DNA of 64,000 nucleotides from Bacteroidales bacterium (GTDB lineage Bacteria > Bacteroidota > Bacteroidia > Bacteroidales > M50B96). The notes below the pieces were generated by a model. It saw only the letters and a program-made list of their open reading frames with translations. It made no database searches and was not told the origin of the DNA. This document shows positions 8,762 through 18,100 of this stretch, piece after piece. The stretch spans positions 1 through 64,000 of the forward strand of contig JAIOYV010000010.1 in the NCBI GenBank assembly GCA_021740905.1, given 5' to 3'. A program made the position numbers and the translations under genes. How positions within the stretch are numbered: position 1 is the first letter of the stretch; each line of letters starts with the position of its first letter.

Positions 8762-11281
8762 TTATTGGATCACAACTCGTTTGGTAATTTTTTCGTCATT
8801 GGTTGTAATAACAATTGAATACACTCCCATACCGGCACTTTTTAAGTTGACAACCCGCTCGTTGCCATCCCAACTGAAACTCATTATCTTCCTTCCGGGC
8901 AAGTCGAAAATCTCAACACTGGCATTATTAAAATCTCCATGGGAAGAAAGGACAAACTCACCTGCCGAAGGATTTGGGTATGCGTTGATATCGATATTCG
9001 ATACAAGAGGCTCACTTATTTCAATTGGGTCGAAATAGGAATCATAGAAGGTGATATAGTTGGCTGTGATAATATAGTGTGGGTTGAAGCCGTCGTTGCA
9101 ATTGGCGCAAGTTACATTATCCATACAATCGGGGTGGTTAGGGTGGCAATAATCGACATACCCATCGAAAAATTTATATTCCATGTTTACGGTTCCCATG
9201 GCAATATATGCTGAAAGGTCGTAATCGAAAACCATACTTATCGCACCCGGGCACCAACCTGCCCTGTTATGATACCAGGTACCGGCCTGGGGTTGGCATC
9301 CATCCGGGTTTGGGTTGCATATATCCCATAGGTGCTGGCTTACGGGGTTGCCATTAAATTTTAGTGTATGTGTTGCCTCATAGAATTCTGCTGCATTACT
9401 GGTGTTCAAATCGCCCCAGCCATGGCCTGTGTTCATAATTTTCAGTTTTGCAGCAACAATCGAGTTAGGGAACACCTTGTTCACCAATGGAACGGGTTGC
9501 AAATTGGCATAGTCGCCAAATGGATAGGTATCCTGCCAAATTACTTCCACATTGCTATAATTATGGGCAGGTGTGCCGGCCGTATAGGCAAAGCTTAAAT
9601 CGTACAAATAGCCATTGTCGAGAGTACCGCAATTCAACCTAAAGGCAATTTTCCCCTGCAGGATCGACATATAATCGGTCAAGTCGATGGTGTGGTCACA
9701 GGCCGTGCCATAAGGTGTTATGTAGCGGATTATTTCGATCCATTTCCCATTGTGCCCACGGGCATCGATGCTCGCCACACGGTCCCATTCGCCACACCCA
9801 CCGGTGGGGCAATGCACATTTAAAGTGGCGATAATCTGGTTGAAAGCCCCGAGGTAGGAGGGCAATTCGGCATCTACGGTCACGGTTGGTGTATTGGTTT
9901 CGAGCCATACATCTTGCACCGCCGTTACATTCATATTGGTCACAGCCTGAACTATGTTGATGCTCAACGATTTTGTCCCTGTGCTTCCATAGTTGTTATC
10001 CGCATTGATTATGAGTGAATAGCTACCATAGGCCGGCGGGGTCCACCATCCGGTATAAAATCCGCCCCCCCAATTTGTGGCAGGAATGTTTGTGCCATCA
10101 ATGGTAAAGCTAACATCACCTACACTAAACAAACCGGGATACCCAATATCCACGATTGTGGCAAGCTGAATAGCAGTCAAAGTAGGAACGTACACATCAC
10201 CTTCGAGGGGGCTTCGGGCATCTATTTCGGGAACATAAGTGGCAGGGTCGAGAACCATGAAAGAATTGACCACATCGACAGCCGGGTTATAGGTTGCATC
10301 GCCAGGTTGACTGGCTTTTATTGTTACTTCGCCAGCAAGGCCGGTCAAAGTCACCGTATCGCCCGAAATAGTGGCAGGACCTGAAACAATTTCAAGAGTT
10401 ACGGGCAATCCTGAGGTTGCGATAGCATCTAATTCGAATGGCCCATCGGTAATCAATTTGTCGGGGATTTGCGAAAAAGAGATAGCCTGGTAGCCGGTAA
10501 TCAGTGTCCCAAGGAAATTAGAAGTATTACCTGTAAGGGCAAAGTTCAACAAATCGGCATCGCGGGCACCGGCACCAACTTCCGAAACAAGCTTGGTTAT
10601 AGAGGTATTGTTTCCACCCGGGTTTCCCTGGTTGAATTTATAATACATCTGCAAACCTGTCTCTGTCCCAAGAAGCTCATTGGCCATCATGTCCTGGATT
10701 TCGGCTTGTGTCAAGGCTTTGTTCCATACTGAAACTTCATCGGCACGGCCACCAAAAATAAAATTAAAACCACCCAACAAACACTTGCCGATGGTAAATT
10801 CGATATTTGTAAATGTAATTTGGCCAGAAGCAGGTGTGGAGCCGATTATATTTCCATTTACAAACAGAGTTACCGACGACCCGTTGTACACCCAGGCATA
10901 ATGCTGCCATAAGCCTGGGACGACTGTATTTGCTGGGCCAACTACTTCGGCCAGCGTACCAGATGAGTTTTGGAAACGACATTCCAATGTCCCACTGCCT
11001 AGCTCGATAAGATAAAATCCTTGTCCAGATGTACGGAACGACATCATCCCCTGTCCATAGCCATTCGCTTCGGTAAAAAACCAACCAGCCATCGAAATGG
11101 CCGATGAATTGGCGATATACTGCGATCCATTGGGAAGGGTCACATAATCGTCTACCTTATCGAAATGAAGGTATTGATTGGTTTGGGCAAACAGGCTTGT
11201 CGATGTAGTTAAAGAAACAACAAACAACAATCCCACAAAAAATTGTAAAATAGTTCTCATAATTTTCGTTTTTAATTTCAT
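8762..11281 (-). CDS. Secreted LamG-PNGase F-like amidase with T9SS sorting domain (copy B)
   Basis: An 839-residue secreted protein. Signal peptide about 1-32; LamG/concanavalin-like domain about 35-235; an Ig-like MBG-type domain near 265-345; a PNGase F-like region about 450-745; T9SS type A domain at the end ('NAYPNPSAGEFVL' to 'KRVVIQ'). The PNGase F part shows 'CGEWDRVAS' and 'AAEFYEATHTLKFNG', matching CDEWDRYAN and CAEWCFRTHTIAIN of the flavobacterial enzyme, so D500 and E632 align with catalytic Asp60 and Glu206. 'WYHNRAGWCPGA' matches WAPDRAGWCPGM. The position of Glu118 looks like Cys in my hand alignment, so activity may differ. PNGase F removes N-glycans from Asn; the actual substrate here is not known. 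It follows its paralogue by 20 bases, so one operon. Confidence 0.85.
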   Translation of the reverse strand: MKLKTKIMRTILQFFVGLLFVVSLTTSTSLFAQTNQYLHFDKVDDYVTLPNGSQYIANSSAISMAGWFFTEANGYGQGMMSFRTSGQGFYLIELGSGTLECRFQNSSGTLAEVVGPANTVVPGLWQHYAWVYNGSSVTLFVNGNIIGSTPASGQITFTNIEFTIGKCLLGGFNFIFGGRADEVSVWNKALTQAEIQDMMANELLGTETGLQMYYKFNQGNPGGNNTSITKLVSEVGAGARDADLLNFALTGNTSNFLGTLITGYQAISFSQIPDKLITDGPFELDAIATSGLPVTLEIVSGPATISGDTVTLTGLAGEVTIKASQPGDATYNPAVDVVNSFMVLDPATYVPEIDARSPLEGDVYVPTLTAIQLATIVDIGYPGLFSVGDVSFTIDGTNIPATNWGGGFYTGWWTPPAYGSYSLIINADNNYGSTGTKSLSINIVQAVTNMNVTAVQDVWLETNTPTVTVDAELPSYLGAFNQIIATLNVHCPTGGCGEWDRVASIDARGHNGKWIEIIRYITPYGTACDHTIDLTDYMSILQGKIAFRLNCGTLDNGYLYDLSFAYTAGTPAHNYSNVEVIWQDTYPFGDYANLQPVPLVNKVFPNSIVAAKLKIMNTGHGWGDLNTSNAAEFYEATHTLKFNGNPVSQHLWDICNPNPDGCQPQAGTWYHNRAGWCPGAISMVFDYDLSAYIAMGTVNMEYKFFDGYVDYCHPNHPDCMDNVTCANCNDGFNPHYIITANYITFYDSYFDPIEISEPLVSNIDINAYPNPSAGEFVLSSHGDFNNASVEIFDLPGRKIMSFSWDGNERVVNLKSAGMGVYSIVITTNDEKITKRVVIQ

Positions 11282-11301
11282 AAAATATATTTTCCATTGC
11301 T

Positions 11302-13770
11302 TTATTGCAATACTATTCGCTTGCTTTTTACTTTTTCATTTATCTTAATTTGCACAAAATATACACCCTTCTTGGCACCTGTCATATCGACCCATTGGGA
11401 TTTGCCATCCCAATCGAAACTATCTATTTTGTGGCCAAGTATATCAAAAATTTCAACATGGCTTTTCATGAAATCCCCATTCGACGAAAGCATAAATTTC
11501 CCTACAGCCGGGTTCGGAAACACCTGTACATCGACATTTGAGATGTTTGGTTCATCGATTTCGACAGGATCGAAATACGAATCGAAATAAGTAACCAGAT
11601 TGGCCGCAATGATGTAGTGGGGATTGTAACCATTGTCACAATCGGAACAAGTAACATTTGTAACACAATCGGGATGATTGGGGTGGCACAAATCGACATA
11701 CCCATCGTAAAACTTGTATTCCATATTTACGCTCCCGGACGTAATGTACTGGCTAAGGTCGTAATCGAAAACCAGGCTTATTGCCCCAGGGCACCAGCCT
11801 GCACGGCTATGATACCAGGTGCCGCTCTGGGGTTGGCATCCATCTGGGTTAGGATTGCAGGTTGCCCAAAGATGCTGGCTTACCGGGTCGCTGTTGAATT
11901 TAAGGGTGTGGGTAGCCTCATAAAATTCTGCCGCATTGCCTGTGTTCAGGTCGCCCCAACCATGTCCGGTGTTCATCACTTTCAGTTTTGCGGCTTGCGT
12001 TGAAGCGGGAAATGTCCTGCTCTGCATAGGAACAGGCTGTAAATTGGCATAATCTCCAAAGGGATAGGTATCCTGCCAAATCACGTCCACATTGCTGTAA
12101 CAATGGTCGGGTGTCCCGGCCTTGTATTCAAAGCTCAAATCGTACATATAACCATTGTCGAGGGTTCCGCAGTTTAGCCTGATGGACACCTTCCCCTGAA
12201 GGATCGACATATAGTCGGTCAAGTCGATACTATGGTCACAGGCCACACCGTAAGGGGTAATGTATCGGATAATCTCTATCCATTTTCCATTGTGCCCACG
12301 GGCATCTATACTGGCGATACGGTCCCATTCGCCACAACCACCCGCTGGGCAATGCACGTTTAGGGTGGCAATAATTTGGTTGAAAGCTCCCAGATAGGAG
12401 GGCAATTCAACCTCAACCACTTCGCTTGGGTTGTTCATGCTCAGCCACACACCTTCAACAGCTTGAACATTCATATTCGTAACGGCCTGCACAATATTGA
12501 TACTTACCGATTTTGTCGCAGTACTACCAAAATTATTATCTGCATTGATAACAAGAGAATAACTGCCATAAGCCGTTGGTTCCCACCAAGCGGTATAATA
12601 ACCGTTGCCCCAATGCGTGGCAGGAACAGTTGTTCCATCAATGGTAAAACTCACATCATCAACAAAAAATAATTCGGGATATCCGATACCTACAATAGTG
12701 GCAAGCTGAATGGGTTTCAAAACAGGGACATACACATCTGCCTCAAGTGGGCTTCGAGCCTCAATAGTCGGCACATTGACAGCCGGATCAATCACCATAA
12801 ATGAATTTACCACATCGACTGCAGGGTTGTAGGTGGTATCACCAGGCTGACTGGCTTTAACTACAACCTGGCCAGCAAGGCCCGACAAGGTTATGGTATT
12901 GCCGGAAACTGTTGCAGGGCCGGAAACAATTTCGAGGGTAACAGGCAACGCCGAAGTGGCTGTGGCATTCAAAAGAAATGGAGCATCGGTCACTAATTTA
13001 TTGGGTATGGGTTGAAAAGAGATGGCCTGGTATCCGGTATTCAGCGTACCAATAAAATTTGAAGTGGGCCCGCTTAGCGCAAGGTTCAGCAAGTCGGCAT
13101 CGCGGGTGCCCCCACCAACTTCCGAAATAAGTTTTGTTATGGATGAATTGTTACCCCCTGGGTTGCCCTGGTTAAATTTATAATACAATTGAAGACCGGG
13201 TGCTTTGACATCAATTTCGTTGGCCATAATATCCTGGATTTGCGCCTGTGTCAAAGCCACTGTCCACAGAGCTACCTCATCGGTGCCTCCATTATAATAC
13301 CATTGATAGGAAGCCAAAATGTTCCGGCCTATCGCAAAAGGGACATTTGGGCTGGTGAGTACGCCCGAGGCCACATCACTAACTACAACCACACCATCGA
13401 CATATAGTTTTATCGAACTTCCATCGTACACAAAAGCTACATGTTGCCACACCAAGGGGATTTGGGTGAATTCGGGCGTGGAAATAGTACTGTTGTCAAA
13501 ACGGGCCTTTATCACTCCATTGGTTTGTTGGGCCACATGAAAAGACCCACCGGTGCCCCGGCATCCCATCAACCCTTTAGCATAGCCCAATTGGTCGGCT
13601 TTGAACCAACCTGTCAACGACAGAGTGGTCGAATTTAACATATATTGCGACCCATCTGCAAGATAGGCATGGTCGTCGACCCCATCAAAGTGCATGTATT
13701 GATTGGACTGTGCAAATAAACCAGGCATCAAAATAAAAAGAAAGAAAATAGCAAAAAGCACTTTCCTCAT
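11302..13770 (-). CDS. Secreted LamG-PNGase F-like amidase with T9SS sorting domain (copy A)
   Basis: Paralogue of the next gene with the same domain order: signal peptide (MRKVLFAIFFLFILMPGLFA), LamG, MBG-type Ig domain, PNGase F-like amidase, T9SS sorting domain ending 'KRIVLQ'. D483 (in CGEWDR) and E615 (in AAEFYEATHT) align with the catalytic Asp60 and Glu206 of PNGase F. The copies are very similar from LamG to the amidase domain and drift more in the signal peptide and sorting domain. The frame opens at 13842, but a TATATTTG promoter box at 13840-13847 overlaps that position and the signal peptide begins at 13770, so that ATG was chosen. It is the first gene of a two-gene operon, divergent from the LacI-type regulator. 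Confidence 0.85.
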   Translation of the reverse strand: MRKVLFAIFFLFILMPGLFAQSNQYMHFDGVDDHAYLADGSQYMLNSTTLSLTGWFKADQLGYAKGLMGCRGTGGSFHVAQQTNGVIKARFDNSTISTPEFTQIPLVWQHVAFVYDGSSIKLYVDGVVVVSDVASGVLTSPNVPFAIGRNILASYQWYYNGGTDEVALWTVALTQAQIQDIMANEIDVKAPGLQLYYKFNQGNPGGNNSSITKLISEVGGGTRDADLLNLALSGPTSNFIGTLNTGYQAISFQPIPNKLVTDAPFLLNATATSALPVTLEIVSGPATVSGNTITLSGLAGQVVVKASQPGDTTYNPAVDVVNSFMVIDPAVNVPTIEARSPLEADVYVPVLKPIQLATIVGIGYPELFFVDDVSFTIDGTTVPATHWGNGYYTAWWEPTAYGSYSLVINADNNFGSTATKSVSINIVQAVTNMNVQAVEGVWLSMNNPSEVVEVELPSYLGAFNQIIATLNVHCPAGGCGEWDRIASIDARGHNGKWIEIIRYITPYGVACDHSIDLTDYMSILQGKVSIRLNCGTLDNGYMYDLSFEYKAGTPDHCYSNVDVIWQDTYPFGDYANLQPVPMQSRTFPASTQAAKLKVMNTGHGWGDLNTGNAAEFYEATHTLKFNSDPVSQHLWATCNPNPDGCQPQSGTWYHSRAGWCPGAISLVFDYDLSQYITSGSVNMEYKFYDGYVDLCHPNHPDCVTNVTCSDCDNGYNPHYIIAANLVTYFDSYFDPVEIDEPNISNVDVQVFPNPAVGKFMLSSNGDFMKSHVEIFDILGHKIDSFDWDGKSQWVDMTGAKKGVYFVQIKINEKVKSKRIVLQ

Positions 13771-13839
13771 TGTTTGCAACGAAGAGCTTTTAATAAGTCG
13801 AATTTTTCTTTCCATTGGGTTTGTTTCTAATTTATAGTC

Positions 13840-13847
13840 CAAATATA
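13840..13847 (-). promoter_or_regulatory. -7 box of the PNGase F-like operon
   Basis: TATATTTG on the minus strand fits TAnnTTTG exactly. A clear TTG at -33 is missing, so activation may be needed. The transcript would start near 13833 with a leader of about 60 bases to the ATG at 13770. Confidence 0.45.
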
Positions 13848-13912
13848 GGCAAATTTGGAAGAAAAATTTTGCTTAATGCTTTAAGTTTTGTAATAACTTG
13901 TATTTCAGTCAT

Positions 13913-13928
13913 TTAATAAATTTATTAA
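13913..13928. promoter_or_regulatory. Perfect 16-bp palindrome, candidate LacI-family operator
   Basis: TTAATAAATTTATTAA is a perfect palindrome midway between the divergent PNGase F-like operon and the LacI-type gene. LacI-family proteins bind palindromes of about this length. It is all A/T, so it could arise by chance. Confidence 0.35.
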
Positions 13929-13966
13929 TAATATCTGAAAATAAATCACAAATATCTAAAATAAAA

Positions 13967-13997
13967 TTGGATTATTAAGCAGAAGTATGTAATTTTC
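13967..13997 (+). promoter_or_regulatory. Probable promoter of the LacI-type gene
   Basis: TTG at 13967-13969 and TAATTTTC at 13990-13997 are 20 bases apart, close to TTG-N19-TAnnTTTG with one mismatch in the last base. The ATG at 14029 follows 31 bases later. Confidence 0.45.
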
Positions 13998-14028
13998 CAC
14001 ACATTTTTAATACCCAAAAAATTCTGGT

Positions 14029-15069
14029 ATGTCATTGAGCAGGATAGCAAAAGAATTAGGCTTGTCAACCGCAACGGTTTCGTATGTGGTCAATGGGAAA
14101 GGCGATCAAAATAAAATCCCAAAGGACACACAGGAAAGAGTGACGGAATATGCAGATAAGATAAACTACAAGCCCAATAAACTTGCCCGCAGTTTATTTA
14201 CAGGAAAAACAAATACTATTGGTTTAATAATCTCCGACATTGGCAACTTTTATTATTCTAAAATGGCTAAAAGCATTGAAGAGGAAGCCCGCAAGAATGG
14301 CTATGAAACAATGATTGTAAGCTCTCACGAAGAACCTGAACTTGAGAGCGACATCATTCAGAATTTATGTGGGCGGAAAGTCGATGGCTTGATAATATCA
14401 ACAACCGGAAAAAACAAGGAAGACATAAAAGCCCTGCGCGATAGTCATTTCCCGTTGGTATTGATCGACCGACGCTACAAAGGTTTAAAAACCAACCTTG
14501 TGCAATCCGAAATTTTCGATGGTTCTTTCAAAGTAGTAAACCATCTGTTGAAATTGAATTACCAGAAAATTGGCGTAGTCACTACCCTCAACCACCTTCC
14601 CTCGATGAGCGACAGGGTGGAGGCCTATAAGGAAGCCCTGAAAGGGCACCATATCTCTTTCAACTCAAACCTGGTAAAGGAAGTCCCATTCGATGCCAAA
14701 TTGGAACTGATTAAAACGGTGTTGTCGGATTTAATTACTAGCCCCAACGCCATTGATGCCCTTTATGTGACCAACAATAAACTCACCATGCTTTGCTACG
14801 AGGCATTGACCGAGATGAATGTACGGATACCTTTCGATTGTGCCTTTGTGAGTTTCGACGACATGGACTATTTTAAATACATCACACCATCGCTTACAGC
14901 CGTGAAGCAAAATGTAGATGAAATGGGCAAGATTGCAGTTAGGATTTTAATTGAAGAGATCAATACAAATGCCTTGACAAAAAGGGCGAAAAAAGTAGTG
15001 AAAGTAAAAATGGATTTGAATATACGCAACTCATGTGGCAGTTTGTTAAAAAATGCCATGGCTGTATAG
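14029..15069 (+). CDS. LacI-family transcriptional regulator
   Basis: A 346-residue DNA-binding protein of normal LacI/GalR length. Residues 1-55 are the helix-turn-helix and hinge ('RIAKELGLSTATVSYVVNG', then 'NYKPNKLARSL'). Residues about 60-340 are the periplasmic-binding-protein-like effector domain ('TIGLIISDIGNFYYSKM', 'VDGLIISTTG', 'FVSFDDMDYFKYITPSLTAV'). It should repress or activate nearby genes in response to a small ligand, usually a sugar in this family. It is divergent from the PNGase F-like operon and 39 bases upstream of the 2500-residue surface protein on its own strand, so both are candidate targets. The palindrome at 13913-13928 is a possible binding site. Confidence 0.9.
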   Translation: MSLSRIAKELGLSTATVSYVVNGKGDQNKIPKDTQERVTEYADKINYKPNKLARSLFTGKTNTIGLIISDIGNFYYSKMAKSIEEEARKNGYETMIVSSHEEPELESDIIQNLCGRKVDGLIISTTGKNKEDIKALRDSHFPLVLIDRRYKGLKTNLVQSEIFDGSFKVVNHLLKLNYQKIGVVTTLNHLPSMSDRVEAYKEALKGHHISFNSNLVKEVPFDAKLELIKTVLSDLITSPNAIDALYVTNNKLTMLCYEALTEMNVRIPFDCAFVSFDDMDYFKYITPSLTAVKQNVDEMGKIAVRILIEEINTNALTKRAKKVVKVKMDLNIRNSCGSLLKNAMAV

Positions 15070-15108
15070 CATGTAGAAATTTATTGATAACCTAATACCT
15101 ATAAGATT

Positions 15109-18100
15109 ATGAGAACATCGAAACGTAGAAATTTTAAATTTGGGATTGTGCTTTTAAGCCTATTCCTATGTATCTCAGGAAACCTGTTTTCCCAGTACAC
15201 CATCCAGATTGGGGCGGGCACTGCAACCAACGGTACTTCGGGCGCTGCGCCGATAAATATTTATTACCGAAGCTTGCACTGCCAGACAATTTATACGGCT
15301 GCCGAATTGACTGCAGCAGGTGCCAACCCAGGAAATATCCTGGAAATGGGATATTATATTTATAATGCTCCGGTGAATGCTTTGCCAAATTTCACAGTGA
15401 AGATGAAACATACCACTGCTACCCTTCCAACCACTTATGATGGTACAGGACTTACCCAGGTTTATCTCAACACATTGTATGCACCTGTGGTAAATACCTG
15501 GGATATGCTTACTTTAGACACTCCCTTTTTATGGGATGGCGTAAGCAACATACTTGTAGATGTTTGTTTTGATCAGGTCTCAGCCTGGAATTCATCAGGT
15601 CGTGTATATACCTATACCGAAACAAATGGTTTCCGGTATATTAGAAATGATTATTCGTCCCAATGTGGCGTGGCAACAAGTAGCAATGCATCAACAAAAC
15701 CTCAAATTAAATTTACCTTTGCCCCCTTGTATGCCAACGATGCCATGATTGATTACTTTGTGTCGGAGGCCGTGTGCGAAGGCCTGACCGATGTTTCGGT
15801 ATTCGTTAAAAACAACGGAAGTGCCAACATCGATACAGTTACTGTCAACTGGTCGGTAAATAATGTATTGCAAACACCTGTCTCTTATACCACCACTATT
15901 CCATCTTTTCAAGGTGCTACGGTTTCGTTGGGTGGATATTCTTTTACTACCGGTAACTTATACGATGTACTGGCCTGGACAAGCATGCCCAATGGCATGG
16001 CCGACGACAACACGGCCAACGACACCCTTGGATTGTACGACATAACCACGGGCACAAGCGGAACCTATACCATTGGTTCAACAGGTGATTTTACAAGCTT
16101 TACAACTGCTCTTCATTGGCTCGATTCACTTGGATTATGTGGCCCTGTTGAATTTCTCGTAAGTCCTGGCACCTACAACGAGCAATTGGCTATTACTGCC
16201 ATTGCAGGTGCCTCAACAACCAATACAATTACATTTACGGGGCAGGGCGATGCAACAAAGATTAGTTATTCACCTTCAGCTTCAAACCTTCCGGTAATTG
16301 GGCTGGATGCTGCCAGTCATTTTGTGTTCGATAGTTTGTTGGTCGAAGTTTTAGGTGCCCAGGGTTGGGCTTTCAACTTCATGAACCAGTCGGACAGCAA
16401 TACGGTCCGTAACTGCCACATTACCCTGCCAGGCATTGCCACCGAACACAAAGGGATTTGTGCAATAAATTCGCTCGATGGTTCTGTTATAGTTGGCAAT
16501 AATGCAAACTACCTGCTCGTTGAAAACAACCTTATCGAGAGTGGGAACCAGGGCATCCATGTTCAAGGATCAACTCCTTTTATGACAGGTAATAAATTTA
16601 TTGGAAATACCTTGCTTGAATTTGGGTTTATAGGGATGAACTTATCGTCGAATACCCAAATGGACGTTCTGTCAAATACGCTTACATCTAACATTGCCGG
16701 CGCAAGAAATGCCATTACTATGTGGCCCACCGGGATATTGACAAATGTTATCGGAAACAATATTTATGTGAATAGCAACGTGGCCAATACCCGTCTCATC
16801 CAGGTAGCCAACGAGGTCGGCGGTGGTGGTGCAGGTGGCGATATTGTGATCGCAAACAATATGGTCCAATATGCAGGGACATCCTCAACCGAAGCCTGTT
16901 GCATCTATACCAAAAACACAAGCTATCTAAAGGTGTATCACAATACCACTAAAACTGCTTCAGGGGCAGGTTCAAGAGGTATCTGGCTCGATGCACTCGG
17001 GCCCGACACCAATGTGGAATTGAAAAACAACAATATGGCTTCTTATGTAAGTGGTTCGAATTTATTGATCAAACATGCTTCTGTATCGGCCATTTCATCG
17101 AACAATAACTTCTATAATCCCAATGGTTTCAGTGTGTATTGGAATACATCCTATACTTCATTGTCCTCATTTCAATCAGCTTCAGGTGATGTAGGGTCAG
17201 TTAGCCTGGATCCAATGTTTGTAAGTAGTACTGATTTGCATATCAACACTGCAAATTTCTTTTTAAATGGATTGGGTACCCCATTAGCCGCCATTACCAC
17301 CGATATTGATGGAGATGTAAGAAGTTCTATAACCCCGGATATGGGTGCTGATGAATATGTCCTTACTCCGAATGATGCAGGTATTGTAAATTTACCAGGT
17401 ATTTATGGGATGTGCCCCGGCCTTACGACAATTGTTGCTACGGTTGCCTGCGGTGGGTCAAATCCCTTGTCGTCGGTTATCATTGACTGGGAAATAGACG
17501 GTGTGCTTCAAACCCCGATCAACTACACCACTTTGATCCCAGTTGGAGGCTTTGCCAATGTGACCCTTGGCACCTACACCTTTGCTGCCGGGACCACCTA
17601 CGATATTTCCGTGTGGACTTCGTTGCCAAATGGTGTCGCCGATCTAAATCCAGGCAACGACACCCTTGCTTTAACCGGGGTATCAACTTCCATTTTTGGA
17701 ACTTTTACCATTGGTGCAACTGGCGACTTTGTTTCGTTTAATGATGCTGTCGACCATATTGTATCCACAGGCGTTTGCGGCCCGGTTGAATTTGTGGTTG
17801 ACCCTGGCACCTATCCCGAAAGGATCACCATCCCTTCAATTCTCGGAGCTTCCTCTGCCAATACCATCACTTTTAGGTCGATGAACAACGACAGCACATC
17901 AGTAATTATGACAGCCGGGGCAACCGGCTCAAGCGACAACTGGTTGGTAAAAATGGATGGTGCAGATTATGTAACATTCAAGGGGATCAAGTTTATGCCC
18001 ACAAATACCACTTATTCAAACAGTATTTTATTTTTAAATAGTGCCAAATACAACACATTTACCAATAATTATTTTGTTGCACCGGGCACCGGGACTTCCA

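Noticed and set aside
13771-13842. Longer start of PNGase F-like copy A
   Set aside because: It would place a charged stretch before the signal peptide and overlap the TATATTTG box.
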